Shown: positions 1-9,153, counted from the first letter of the stretch. The stretch is DNA of 47,218 nucleotides from an uncultured Verrucomicrobia subdivision 3 bacterium (GCA_903912925.1 CAIWJG010000362.1:1-47218), one strand, 5' to 3'. Numbers and translations: made by a program. Notes: generated by a model not told the origin, from the letters alone.

Positions 1-540
1 ATCAACCCGGTGGGGACGGTGAATGCGGGAGCGGACCAGACGGTCTGCGCGAGCAGCCCGGTGGTGACGCTGGCCGGCGCGATTGGCGGTGCGGCGGCGA
101 GTGGGACATGGAGCGGCGGCGCGGGCACGTTCACGCCGGACAACACGACGTTGGACGCGACGTACACGCCGACTGCGGGTGAGATCACGGCGGGCACTGT
201 GACGCTGACGCTGGCCACGGATGACCCAGCCGGGCCGTGCGGCGCGGTGAGCGACGCCGTGGTGATTACGATCAACCCGGTGGGGACGGTGAATGCGGGA
301 GCGGACCAGACGGTCTGCGCGAGCAGCCCGGTGGTGACGCTGGCCGGCGCGATTGGCGGTGCGGCGGCGAGTGGGACATGGAGCGGCGGGGCGGGCACAT
401 TCACGCCGGCCAACACGACGTTGGACGCGACGTACACGCCGACGGCGGGTGAGATCGCGGTGGGCAGCGTGACTTTGACGCTGACGACGGCCGATCCGGC
501 CGGGCCGTGCGGCGCGGTAAACGACGCGATGGTGATCACG
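1..540 (+). repeat. Two tandem 270-bp coding repeats
   Basis: Unit 1 (1-270) and unit 2 (271-540) are identical over roughly their first 118 bases. They then differ at scattered positions, mostly in the second half (for example ggcgggcactgtgacgctg against ggtgggcagcgtgactttg). The repeat preserves the reading frame. The identical first half next to a diverged second half suggests recent partial gene conversion rather than simple recent duplication. More units probably lie upstream of the window. Confidence 0.9.
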
Positions 541-765
541 ATCAATCCCGTCCTGGGTCAGGTGACTATCGGCTCTATCCGAGGCGTCACCCTCACCTAC
601 AGCGGCGGTTCCGGGTCGAAGTTCATCCTCCTCAAGTCTTCGAACGTTAAAGCCCCGCTGAGCGAGTGGTCGCGAGTGGACACCAACACCGTTACGCCTG
701 GCAGCTTCACCATCTTGGCGATGGGCACCGGGTCTCCGGTGTTCTATAGCGTCAAGAGCGAATAG
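1..765 (+). CDS. C-terminal part of repeat-containing surface/adhesin-like protein (5' end outside window)
   Basis: The frame is open from base 1, so only the C-terminus of a larger protein is present. It contains two tandem 90-residue repeats (270 bp each, bases 1-270 and 271-540). Each begins I-N-P-V-G-T-V-N-A-G-A-D-Q-T-V-C, contains T-W-S-G-G-A-G-T-F-T-P, and ends P-A-G-P-C-G-A-V. This is the Ig/PKD-like repeat known from very large secreted adhesins of Bacteroidota and Verrucomicrobiota. The last ~70 residues (K-F-I-L-L-K-S-S-N-V ... P-V-F-Y-S-V-K-S-E) form a separate module that I associate with C-termini of secreted Verrucomicrobia proteins. Role is probably cell-surface or extracellular. 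The ligand is unknown. Confidence 0.75.
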   Translation: MNPVGTVNAGADQTVCASSPVVTLAGAIGGAAASGTWSGGAGTFTPDNTTLDATYTPTAGEITAGTVTLTLATDDPAGPCGAVSDAVVITINPVGTVNAGADQTVCASSPVVTLAGAIGGAAASGTWSGGAGTFTPANTTLDATYTPTAGEIAVGSVTLTLTTADPAGPCGAVNDAMVITINPVLGQVTIGSIRGVTLTYSGGSGSKFILLKSSNVKAPLSEWSRVDTNTVTPGSFTILAMGTGSPVFYSVKSE

Positions 766-776
766 CGCGCCGCCTG

Positions 777-1130
777 ATGACCCTTCCAGAACTCGGGAAT
801 TGGTCCTGGACACAGACGCAACAGGTGAATCTGCCAACGCGAAGCAAGCCCGGGACCCGCGCGAGACTCTCTATTGTTCCTCTATTTACCAGCATCCTTG
901 GGGTCCTCGCTTTCACCGACCCGCTCATCACTTCCGCGGGCTTGACCGCCACGGGCTTTGTGGCGAATGTCGCGGTGATCACCCACGAGCCGTACCGGAT
1001 TCGCGCCTCGACCGATCTACAGAACTGGGAAGACCAGACTAACTTCGTCGCTGTGAGCTCGAACTACCTGTTCATCGACCCCGCGGCGCTTAGTCTGCCA
1101 ATGCGCTACTACCGCGCCGTGTCGCCTTGA
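777..1130 (+). pseudogene. Probable C-terminal remnant of a secreted Verrucomicrobia-type protein
   Basis: This is an open frame of 117 codons. Its last ~55 residues (E-P-Y-R-I-R-A-S-T-D-L-Q-N-W ... N-F-V-A ... R-Y-Y-R-A-V-S-P) match the pattern of a C-terminal module found on long secreted proteins in this phylum. The first half has no recognisable domain and no signal peptide, so the module is probably what remains of a longer gene. It could instead be a short intact gene of unknown function. A start at ATG 777 has no convincing ribosome-binding site. Confidence 0.45.
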
Positions 1131-1231
1131 GTCAAAGATGTGGTTCGGAACCTCTACTCTGAGCATAAAACATGTTTAGCCCAGCTTAAAATGCGCGCCA
1201 GTCAGTCACTCCAACACACGGTAACGATCCC

Positions 1232-3043
1232 GTGAATACCCTTCCGTCACCATCACCTTTCCCCGACAAGGCGACGGCCGGTGGCGGCAGCCGCCGATCC
1301 TACCTTCCCTACCTGCTGTTTGTGGCCGGCATGGGCGGCCTGCTGGCGGGCATTGACTACGGCATTATCGCCGGAGCACTGCTCTACCTCGACAAGACGA
1401 TTCCCATGAGCGCGGCCCAGCAGGGATTCATGGTTTCCATCTATGTGTTCGGCGGGGTGATCGCCTCGCTGTTCGCCGGCACGCTGGCGGATGTGCTGGG
1501 GCGCAAGAAGATGATGGTGCTGGCCGGCCTCATGTTCGTGGTGAGCATCCTGCTTATTTTCGTTTCCTCGGGCTACCTGGCGCTGCTGTCGGGCCGCATC
1601 CTGATGGGCCTTTCCGGGGGTGTGGTCTGCGTGGTCGTGCCGCTCTACATGGCGGAGTGCCTGCCCGCGGCCTTGCGGGGGCGCGGCACCTCGGTTTTCC
1701 AGTTGCTCCTGACGCTGGGCTTTGTGCTGGCAGCCTTCATTGCGACTTACTTTGCGGATGTTCACGAAGCCGCAGTCAAGGCGGCCCTGGGCGCTCCCGA
1801 GAAGATTTTCGCGGCGGACGACGCGGCGTGGCGTCACATTTTTCTCACGGCCTGCGTTCCCGGGATCCTCTTCACTCTGGCCGCGTTGATGGTGAAGGAG
1901 TCTCCTCGCTGGCTTTTCCGCCGACACCGCGTCGAGGAAGCCCGGCGGATTCTGCGCTTCACCCTCAGCGAGGAACAAGCCTCGCTGGAGATAAGCGAAA
2001 TGCGGGAGCGCAGCGGGCAGGGGAGCGCCGAAAAGGAAGGCGGCGCTGTCGCAGCCTCCGCTTCCGGATCACTTTTGCGACGCAAGTATGTCGTGCCCTT
2101 CGTGCTGGCCTGCGTCGTGCTGGCCTGCAACCAGGCCACCGGCATTGGCTCCATCCTGGCCTATGCCGCCAGGATTCTCCAGGGCGCCGGCCTGTCCGAG
2201 AAACAATCCGCCTTCAATCTCCAGCTCATCACGGGCATCAATTGTGCCGTCACTCTGGTGGGGGCGCTGCTCGTGGACAAGTGGGGCCGGAAGGTTCTGC
2301 TCTCCATCGGCACCGGTGGCATCATCGTCTGCATGACCTGCGCCGGCCTGGTCTTCTACAGCTTCGAGTCACAACGCGTGGATGTCCTGGAACAGGTCCG
2401 CGCCGGGCTTTCGGCGGACGGCCGCAGCCTGTCGGTGAAGGTGGACAGCCGCCTCGCGAATCTCGCGGGCGATGTCCCCAGCCAGCTCAGCGTCACCTAC
2501 AAGTTTGAGAAGGAGAGCACACCAAAAATCGCCTCCGCTTTTTCCAATGCCGCTGCCGAGAGTGACCGTATTCTCAAAGTGGAGCCCGAGACGGAGAAGA
2601 AGTGGGCGACCGTGGGCGGAAAGAAGGTTGAGGAGACCCGCGTGAAGGATAACGGAAGGCTTGAGCTGCTCCGAGCCAGCTACGGTCCCATTGCCTCGCC
2701 GGACACCGGAAGATGGGTGGTCTTGATCCTCTGCGCCTTCATCGCCTTTTTCGCGCTTGGCCCCGGCGTCTGCGTGTGGCTGGCGCTGACGGAATTGATG
2801 CCCACCCGCATCCGCTCGACCGGCATGGGCGTCGCGATGGTCCTTAACAATGGAGTGCAGTTCCTGAGCGCGCTGTTTTTCCCCATCGTGGTGGGCAGCC
2901 GTGGCTTCCACGCCATGTTTTTTATCTGGGGCGGCTGCACTGTCGTCTATTTCATCACGGCGGCTTTCTTCATGCCTGAGACGAAGGGGAAAACGCTCGA
3001 GGAAATCGAGGACTACTTCGAACGCAAGAGCCGCAAGACCTGA
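1232..3043 (+). CDS. MFS sugar porter family transporter with large extramembrane insert
   Basis: This is a major-facilitator sugar transporter for proton-coupled or facilitated hexose uptake across the inner membrane. Family signatures are visible: a G-R-K-K loop after TM2, a G-R-I-L-M-G ... P-L-Y-M-A-E motif in TM4-5, K-E-S-P-R-W-L-F (residues 222-229, the PESPR motif), D-K-W-G-R-K in the second half, and M-P-E-T-K-G-K-T-L-E-E near the end. At 603 residues it is ~110-130 longer than usual. The excess lies at about residues 378-493, a hydrophilic Lys/Glu-rich stretch between a TM helix ending G-L-V-F-Y and the next beginning R-W-V-V-L-I-L. Start is GTG 1232; the first downstream Met (residue 34) would fall inside TM1. 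It precedes the GH112 gene by only a few bases, so co-transcription and import of that enzyme's substrate are likely. Confidence 0.88.
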   Translation: MNTLPSPSPFPDKATAGGGSRRSYLPYLLFVAGMGGLLAGIDYGIIAGALLYLDKTIPMSAAQQGFMVSIYVFGGVIASLFAGTLADVLGRKKMMVLAGLMFVVSILLIFVSSGYLALLSGRILMGLSGGVVCVVVPLYMAECLPAALRGRGTSVFQLLLTLGFVLAAFIATYFADVHEAAVKAALGAPEKIFAADDAAWRHIFLTACVPGILFTLAALMVKESPRWLFRRHRVEEARRILRFTLSEEQASLEISEMRERSGQGSAEKEGGAVAASASGSLLRRKYVVPFVLACVVLACNQATGIGSILAYAARILQGAGLSEKQSAFNLQLITGINCAVTLVGALLVDKWGRKVLLSIGTGGIIVCMTCAGLVFYSFESQRVDVLEQVRAGLSADGRSLSVKVDSRLANLAGDVPSQLSVTYKFEKESTPKIASAFSNAAAESDRILKVEPETEKKWATVGGKKVEETRVKDNGRLELLRASYGPIASPDTGRWVVLILCAFIAFFALGPGVCVWLALTELMPTRIRSTGMGVAMVLNNGVQFLSALFFPIVVGSRGFHAMFFIWGGCTVVYFITAAFFMPETKGKTLEEIEDYFERKSRKT

Positions 3044-3061
3044 TACGTGAAGCATGCACCC

Positions 3062-5278
3062 ATGAGCACTCAAAGGAAGGTTCGCAAGACAACGACTTCT
3101 CAGTCCATTAGCACCGGCTCGATCACACTTCCTGCCGAGGTGGGCGAGGAGAAAATGGTGGTCGAGGTTGCCAGGAAGTGGGGCGCCGACGCCATCCGCG
3201 ACAGCGACGGCACCGAGTTGTCTCAGGAAATGTTGGATCTGGGATTGGAAGTTTACTCCACGATTTGTCTCGTCCGGGCTGAGCAGACTTATCCGCGCCG
3301 GCACATGGATCAGCTCCCGCAGAAGTTCCTCATGTCCGATCCGGTCACCGCCACCTCCCCACGGCTGGTAATTGATCCGATGAGCGGCTTCTTCGGTGAG
3401 AAATACGTCATTGATAGGAAACACGACGCCCGGAGGTATTGGGAGGTCATCGATCGCACCACCGGCCAGGTCGTCAAGACGTCGCAATGGACTCTCAACC
3501 CTCGAGCCGGCAAGGTTACCATCCGGGGCGCCATCCCGTTCCATGTGTACACGGTGAATTTCCTCGTGTTCCAGATCTGGGATACGGTTTCGATGTATAA
3601 TCACCTGACGAACAAATGGACCCGGCCGCGCGTTATCAGTGTCGATCCCTATCACAAACAGTGCTGGGACCACTTGATGGCCTACTACGAAAAGTATTTG
3701 GATCAACATCCCCTGACGGATGTCGTGCGGCTGACCTCGCTCGCGTACGCTTTCGCGATAGACTCAGATCAGAACGCCGTGGATAAGTTCCGCGACTGGA
3801 CAGGTTATCAGGACACTGTCAGCGTCCCGGCGCTTGAGGATTTCGCGAAGGAATACGGCTATCGCCTGCGCTCCGAGGATTTCGTGGATCAGGGCTATTA
3901 CAACGCCGCCTGCCGGGTGCCGTCGAAAGGCTATCTCGACTGGATGGAGTTCATCCATCGCTTTGTCGTGAAGTTTGGAAAGGCTCTCGCCGACCGGACG
4001 CACCGAGCCGGCAAGCGCGCCGCCATCTTTTGGGGCGATCATTGGGCCGGCGTCGAGCCGCACCAGCCTGGGTTCCTCAAGATGGGTCTGGATATTCACG
4101 TCGGCGCCGCCGAGGACGGCGTCGCGCTGCGACGCGTCTCCGATGCTCCGGGCAACCTCGTGCGGGAACTTCGACTCTACCCTTATTTCTTTCCCGATGT
4201 CTTTCGCACGGGCGGTGACCCGTTAGGTGAGTCGTTGAGCAACTGGATCAAAATCCGCCGCGCGCTCATGCGGAAGCCCGTTGACCGCCTCGGTTACGGC
4301 GGCTACCTGAGCCTGGCTCTGAAGTTCCCGAAATTCGTGGACCACGTGGCCGCGCTTTGCCGGGAATTCCGCACGTTCAAGGCCAACTCGGGCGGCGGGG
4401 AATCGCTGAAGGCGCCCATCAAAGTCGCCGTGCTGAACTGCTGGGGCAAATGGAAGGCCTGGATCAATAGCTTCGGCGCCCCGCAGAAGTTCCTCGTCAA
4501 GCGCCCTGACGTCATCCAGGTCGCCGGCACAAACCTCCTCGAATGTCTCTCCGGCCTGCCGGTCGAGGTCCAGTTCCTCAGCTTCTCGGAAGTCGCAAAG
4601 AACGGCATCCCCAAGGACCTGGACGTCATTATCAATGATGGCGATGCCGAAACCGCATGGAGCGGCGGGTGCTGGTGGGCCAGCCCGAAAGTTGTGGGCG
4701 AAATCCGCCGATTCATTCACTCCGGCGGCGGTTTTATTGGTTGCCGCGGCCCGAGCGCTTTCCAGCACCAGGGCCGGTATTTCCAGCTCGCGGATGTCCT
4801 CGGCGTGGACAAGGAAGTCGGCCACACGCTGCAGTCCGCCCCGGTCAAGGCCAGTCTCGCGCCCAAGCATTTCATCACCGAAGACCTCACCGGGCCCACT
4901 GATTTCGGAACCAGCGAGACATTTGTCTATGTTTGCGATCCGGCGACGCAGCTCCTGGCGGCCAATGGCCTTCACGTGATGGCAACGGCCAAAGCCTTCG
5001 GCCGGGGCCGCTCAGTTTTCTTTGGCGCGCTGCCTTATGCTCTCACCAATGCCCGCCTGCTGCACCGCGCCATCTTCTGGGCGGCAGGGAAGGAATCGCA
5101 GCTCAAGATATGGTTCTGCGACAACCCGCTTACCGATTGCGCTTTCTATCCGAAATCCGGGCAGGTAGTCGTCGTTAACAACTCGGATGAAGCCCAGGCG
5201 ACGCGCCTCTTTGACGGCCAGGGGCGTTCACACCGCATTACGCTCAAGCCGTACGTGAGCCGCTGGTTCAAGCCATAG
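3062..5278 (+). CDS. GH112 beta-galactosyl-(N-acetyl)hexosamine / galactosyl-rhamnose phosphorylase
   Basis: This is a cytoplasmic glycoside phosphorylase of family GH112 (lacto-N-biose phosphorylase type). It splits a beta-galactoside with phosphate into alpha-galactose-1-phosphate and the acceptor sugar. The diagnostic N-terminal block is present: S-I-T-L-P-A-E-V-G, then W-G-A-D-A-I-R-D-S-D-G-T-E-L-S. So is I-F-W-G-D-H-W-A-G-V-E-P, whose Asp probably corresponds to the catalytic acid. Length (738 aa) is normal. There is no signal peptide, which fits an intracellular enzyme fed by the adjacent MFS porter. GH112 members differ in acceptor (GlcNAc, GalNAc or L-rhamnose); sequence alone does not settle which applies here. 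ATG 3062 is used; GTG 3047 is an in-frame alternative adding five residues. Neither has a clear Shine-Dalgarno. Confidence 0.9.
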   Translation: MSTQRKVRKTTTSQSISTGSITLPAEVGEEKMVVEVARKWGADAIRDSDGTELSQEMLDLGLEVYSTICLVRAEQTYPRRHMDQLPQKFLMSDPVTATSPRLVIDPMSGFFGEKYVIDRKHDARRYWEVIDRTTGQVVKTSQWTLNPRAGKVTIRGAIPFHVYTVNFLVFQIWDTVSMYNHLTNKWTRPRVISVDPYHKQCWDHLMAYYEKYLDQHPLTDVVRLTSLAYAFAIDSDQNAVDKFRDWTGYQDTVSVPALEDFAKEYGYRLRSEDFVDQGYYNAACRVPSKGYLDWMEFIHRFVVKFGKALADRTHRAGKRAAIFWGDHWAGVEPHQPGFLKMGLDIHVGAAEDGVALRRVSDAPGNLVRELRLYPYFFPDVFRTGGDPLGESLSNWIKIRRALMRKPVDRLGYGGYLSLALKFPKFVDHVAALCREFRTFKANSGGGESLKAPIKVAVLNCWGKWKAWINSFGAPQKFLVKRPDVIQVAGTNLLECLSGLPVEVQFLSFSEVAKNGIPKDLDVIINDGDAETAWSGGCWWASPKVVGEIRRFIHSGGGFIGCRGPSAFQHQGRYFQLADVLGVDKEVGHTLQSAPVKASLAPKHFITEDLTGPTDFGTSETFVYVCDPATQLLAANGLHVMATAKAFGRGRSVFFGALPYALTNARLLHRAIFWAAGKESQLKIWFCDNPLTDCAFYPKSGQVVVVNNSDEAQATRLFDGQGRSHRITLKPYVSRWFKP

Positions 5279-5288
5279 CAATCGCTTC

Positions 5289-7484
5289 ATGAAGACACTC
5301 CTGCGCACAATCCCGTGTTTGTTGTCGGTCTGTCTGGCCTACGCGGCAGATCGTCCCAATGTGTTGTTCATTGCGGTGGACGATCTGCGGCCGGAGCTTG
5401 GTTGCTACGGCAAGGATTACATCAAGAGCCCGAGCATTGATCGTCTGGCGAGTTCGGGCATGGTTTTTGATCGCGCTTACTGCCAGCAAGCGGTCTGTTC
5501 GCCGTCGCGCTCCAGCCTGATGACCGGCACGCGTCCGGACACGACGAAAGTCTGGGACCTCGTGACGCATTTCCGAGCGGCGCTGCCCGAGGTCGTCACG
5601 CTCGGCCAGCATTTTAAGAACAACGGGTACTTCGTTCAAGGCATGGGCAAGATTTATCATGGCGGCTACGACGATCCGCAGACGTGGTCCGTGCCGTGGC
5701 AGACGCCCAAGGCAACGCCCTACGCGCTTCCAGAAAACCTCGCGCTGAATCAGCGCCAATACGAGGGCGAGCCGGACGGCGGCGCGAAGCCGAAACCAAA
5801 GAAGAAGAAGAAAGCCCAAGCCGCCAGCGCGATCGGGGCCGCAGCATCCTCCAAACCGAACTCGCGCGGCCCCGCCTTCGAGGGTGCGGACGCGCCGGAC
5901 AACACGTTTCAGGATGGGAAGGTGGCCGAGCTTGCCATTTCCACACTGCGCGATTTGAGCAAGAAGCCTGAGCCATTCTTTCTGGCGGTGGGGTTCATCA
6001 GACCGCATCTGCCGTTCGTCTCGCCCAGGAAATACTGGGACCTCTACGACCCGGCGAAGATTCAGCTCGCACCCAATCCTTTCCGCCCGAAGGACGCTCC
6101 GGATTACGCGGTGCTGCCCGGCGGCGAACTGCGCAATTACCACGGCATACCCGAAGGCTCGGTTCCGGACGATCTCGCCCGCCGACTCAAACACGGCTAC
6201 TACGCCGCGGTTAGTTACATGGATGCGCAGGTCGGCAAGCTGCTTGATGAACTGGATCGGCTGAACCTGCGGACGAACACGATTGTCATCCTGTGGGGCG
6301 ACCACGGCTGGAAACTGGGCGAGCACGATGCCTGGTGCAAACACAGCAACGTGGAGAACGACTTAAACGCGCCGCTCATTCTTTCCGTGCCGGGCATGAA
6401 GAGCGCCGGGGCACACACGGATGCCCTCGTTGAGTTTGTAGACATTTATCCCACCTTGTCCGAACTCGCGGGATTGCGGCTGCCGGCTCATCTGGAAGGC
6501 ACCAGTTTCAAACCCTTGCTGGATGACCCGAAGCGGTCGTGGAAGACCGCTGCGTTCAGCCAGTATCCGCGCAAGGCCGGCAAGTCAGGCGCAGGCGATC
6601 TGATGGGATATTCGATGCGCACCGACCGCTACCGCTTCACCCAATGGGTTAACCGTGACGACCACTCGAAGGTGGACGCGGTGGAACTCTATGACCACCA
6701 GCGTGATCCGCAGGAGAACCAGAACATCGCCGGCAAACCGGAGAGCGCGGTCCTGGTTAAGGAGCTTAGCGCGAAGCTCCAGGCGGGCTGGCGGGCTGAA
6801 GCTTTGAGCGGCGCCCGGGAAAAGCCGGTGGACCTGCGTTTTGAACCCGACCCTGCGCTGCCTAATGTCCTGCTGCTCGGTGACTCCATTTCCATCGGCT
6901 ACACGCAGCCGGTGCGCGATCTCCTGCGCGGCAAGGCGAATGTGTGTCGCCCGTTGAACGCTGACGGGACGGCGGAGAATTGCTCGGACACCGGCAAGGG
7001 GTTGCAAGAACTGGCGCGCTGGCTCGCCTTGCGACCGAAGTGGGACGTGATCCACTTCAACTGGGGACTGCACGACCTCAAGCACATGCAGCCGGGCGCG
7101 CCCAAGCCGACGACGTCCGCCAATCCCAACGATCCGCCGCTGCGGAGTGTGGAGGACTACCGCGCGAACCTGGAAAAGATCGTCGCCCGGCTCGAACAGA
7201 CCGGCGCACGGCTCATTTTCGCCACCACGACGCCCGTGCCGGAAGGTGTGCGCAATCCGTTTCGCCGGCCCGATGATCCGCCGCGCTACAATGCCGGTGC
7301 AATTTCCGTCATGAAGGTGCATAACATTCCGGTGGATGACTTGTTTGCGCTCGTGCAATCGCGCCTGTCGGAGCTGCAATTAGCCAGGAACGTGCATTTC
7401 ACAGACAAGGGATCGGAGGTGCTGGCTGGACAAGTTGCCGCGGCGGTAACGGGAGGCCTTGTCCCAAAAGGCTCAGCAAATTGA
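5289..7484 (+). CDS. Secreted sulfatase fused to SGNH/GDSL hydrolase
   Basis: A signal peptide (about residues 1-19, ending A-Y-A) precedes a type I sulfatase domain (about 22-505) of the iduronate-2-sulfatase-like group. The formylglycine site is C70-S-P-S-R, the metal-site D-D is at 31-32, and W-G-D-H-G (D338, H339) is the second metal site. A Lys-rich spacer (about 167-177) interrupts the sulfatase. Residues ~525-725 form an SGNH hydrolase: G-D-S-I-S (catalytic Ser533), a W-G-L-H-D-L block, and C-terminal N-V-H-F-T-D-K-G carrying the likely catalytic His. The SGNH acidic partner normally three residues before His is not evident. The fusion suggests coordinated removal of sulfate and ester (for example acetyl) groups from one polysaccharide in the periplasm or outside. 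Which sugar is attacked is not readable from sequence. Confidence 0.9.
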   Translation: MKTLLRTIPCLLSVCLAYAADRPNVLFIAVDDLRPELGCYGKDYIKSPSIDRLASSGMVFDRAYCQQAVCSPSRSSLMTGTRPDTTKVWDLVTHFRAALPEVVTLGQHFKNNGYFVQGMGKIYHGGYDDPQTWSVPWQTPKATPYALPENLALNQRQYEGEPDGGAKPKPKKKKKAQAASAIGAAASSKPNSRGPAFEGADAPDNTFQDGKVAELAISTLRDLSKKPEPFFLAVGFIRPHLPFVSPRKYWDLYDPAKIQLAPNPFRPKDAPDYAVLPGGELRNYHGIPEGSVPDDLARRLKHGYYAAVSYMDAQVGKLLDELDRLNLRTNTIVILWGDHGWKLGEHDAWCKHSNVENDLNAPLILSVPGMKSAGAHTDALVEFVDIYPTLSELAGLRLPAHLEGTSFKPLLDDPKRSWKTAAFSQYPRKAGKSGAGDLMGYSMRTDRYRFTQWVNRDDHSKVDAVELYDHQRDPQENQNIAGKPESAVLVKELSAKLQAGWRAEALSGAREKPVDLRFEPDPALPNVLLLGDSISIGYTQPVRDLLRGKANVCRPLNADGTAENCSDTGKGLQELARWLALRPKWDVIHFNWGLHDLKHMQPGAPKPTTSANPNDPPLRSVEDYRANLEKIVARLEQTGARLIFATTTPVPEGVRNPFRRPDDPPRYNAGAISVMKVHNIPVDDLFALVQSRLSELQLARNVHFTDKGSEVLAGQVAAAVTGGLVPKGSAN

Positions 7485-7750
7485 TGAAAACACAGCCAAA
7501 CAAGGAAATAGTTGGGGCCATTGGCCTCGGCTTGTTGGGCACCGCGATTACGGAGCGGCTGCTGGAGTACGGCTACCGCGTGGCGGCATGGAACCGAACG
7601 CGGGTGAAGGCTGAGCCGCTGCTCGCCCCGGGGCGAGGATGGCGGGGGTACAAGCGAGACGGCCAAGGCAGAAGGCGGGAGGGCCCAAGAATGACAGACA
7701 ATGAGACCGGCGATTTCCATTCTCGCCACCACGCCACTGCCACTGAATGA
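7484..7750 (+). pseudogene. N-terminal fragment of a 3-hydroxyisobutyrate/threonate dehydrogenase-like gene
   Basis: The first ~45 codons encode the Rossmann nucleotide-binding start of the beta-hydroxyacid dehydrogenase family: I-G-L-G-L-L-G-T-A-I-T-E-R-L-L followed by V-A-A-W-N-R-T. After about base 7630 the frame continues with Arg/Gly-rich residues unrelated to the family. The catalytic and dimerisation domains are absent, so this is a 5' stub. It starts inside the sulfatase stop codon (TGATG) and ends in an ATGA overlap with the next frame, so it may still be translated. A second decayed relative lies at about 15593-16050. Confidence 0.75.
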
Positions 7751-7761
7751 AAGAGTTTATG

Positions 7762-9153
7762 AAACGGACAATGATTACCAAGAGCCTCTCGTTGCTGCTC
7801 ACCGCGATAGCGTTGTTTAGCTGTCTAACAACCCAGGCAGCGGACCAGTCCGTTGTCGCCGAGAAGGGGGGCGAGCCGCTGCGCATTGACGCGCCGAAAC
7901 TGGCCAAGCTGAATTTCGATCTCTCCTCCGGTGGTTTGCCCATCGCGCCCGGATTGGAGACTTACACCGTCATTCGCTCCGACCGGGAGCATCCGGAGCG
8001 GGCCGAAGGGCTCGGCTGGACCTATCAACATCATCCCGATATCGCCGCGTGGCACGGGCGGCTTTATGTAGGCTGGAATTCGTGTGAGCGCGACGAAGAT
8101 GCGTGGCCTTCGCGAGAACTCTACAGCTCGTCCACGAACGGGAGGGACTGGGCTAAGCCGGCAGAGATGTTTCCGCAGGGCGTCTCGACACCGTTACGTA
8201 TGTATTTCTTCCTCGCGCCGAACGGGCGGATGCTAGTCATCGCCGGGCTGCGCGTGAGCAACGACCGAACGAGCGAGCGCACGAAAGGGGGCCTGGTCGT
8301 TCGCGAACTCCGATCTGACCATTCGCTCGGCGAGGTTTTTGCGCTGCGCGCCCCGCCCCATGCGGTCCCGAGTCAACCGCCGCGGTATGACACCAGCGCG
8401 GACAAGGGTTTCGTGACGGCCTGTCAGCAGTTGCTCGGGGACCGCCGGTTTCTCTTGCAGCAAGACTACGGCAACCTGCTGGATCCGGCGCAACGTATGA
8501 AGTGGAACGATCCCAAGAACTGGGAGGGTGACGCGCAGTTGAAAAAGGACGCGGACAAATATGGCAAGGCCATGTGTTTCTTCGAGCGCAAAGATGGTGC
8601 GATTGTCGGAGTCGGAAAGAACCGCTGGGTGACGATTTCGCGCGACGGCGGCCGGACTTGGACTCAACCCGTGCGGCCCGAGTCACTCGTAAGCGGCATG
8701 GGCAAGGTCTGGGGGCAGAAGACTTCCGATGGCCGCTATGCCTTGATCTACAACCCGGACAAGGAGCGTCGCTGGCCGCTGGCCATGTTAACCAGCGATG
8801 ACGGCATTTCGTTTGGCGATCCCCACGCGGTGCATGGCGAATTGCCATCACGACGTTACGAAGGTTTGTACAAGGATCCGGGCGCGAGCTATCATCGCGG
8901 CCTTTCCAAATGGAACAACGACGGCTCATGGAAGGACGGAGCGCTCTGGTTGGTTTACAGCTTGAACAAGGAAGACATCCGGGTCATTCGCGTGCCGGTG
9001 TCTTCGTCCGCCAAGAAACTTTCCTCAACTCCAGTTTCTGCTGATACCACACTTGTGATAAGCCAGGAATCATTGAAGACAAAACCATCCTTTTGCCGGC
9101 GACTCTCGCTCTGGCCCAGTGAACGAAAGGCAAGCCATGTCCATGCTCGGTAG
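7762..9153 (+). CDS. Secreted BNR/beta-propeller protein (paralogue A)
   Basis: The protein has a signal peptide (M-K-R-T-M-I-T-K-S then a hydrophobic core, cleavage near T-Q-A-A-D). The mature part shows sialidase-type features: one clear Asp-box S-R-D-G-G-R-T-W, then D-G-R-Y-A-L-I-Y-N-P, P-L-A-M-L-T-S-D-D-G, G-E-L-P-S-R-R-Y-E-G-L-Y-K and Y-S-L-N-K-E-D-I. The same order of motifs recurs in the proteins at 17594 and 23102. Those carry an extra C-terminal beta-sandwich that is missing here, where the last ~45 residues look unrelated. ATG 7762 is preferred because gaaagag lies just upstream; ATG 7747 is in frame. Enzymatic activity is unproven. A glycan-binding or glycoside-cleaving role outside the cytoplasm is likely. 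Confidence 0.7.
   Translation, partial: KRTMITKSLSLLLTAIALFSCLTTQAADQSVVAEKGGEPLRIDAPKLAKLNFDLSSGGLPIAPGLETYTVIRSDREHPERAEGLGWTYQHHPDIAAWHGRLYVGWNSCERDEDAWPSRELYSSSTNGRDWAKPAEMFPQGVSTPLRMYFFLAPNGRMLVIAGLRVSNDRTSERTKGGLVVRELRSDHSLGEVFALRAPPHAVPSQPPRYDTSADKGFVTACQQLLGDRRFLLQQDYGNLLDPAQRMKWNDPKNWEGDAQLKKDADKYGKAMCFFERKDGAIVGVGKNRWVTISRDGGRTWTQPVRPESLVSGMGKVWGQKTSDGRYALIYNPDKERRWPLAMLTSDDGISFGDPHAVHGELPSRRYEGLYKDPGASYHRGLSKWNNDGSWKDGALWLVYSLNKEDIRVIRVPVSSSAKKLSSTPVSADTTLVISQESLKTKPSFCRRLSLWPSERKASHVHAR

Noticed and set aside
2369..3709. 446-codon minus-strand open frame opposite the MFS and GH112 genes
   Set aside because: It is antisense to two well-recognised proteins and its translation is His/Arg-rich with no family signature.
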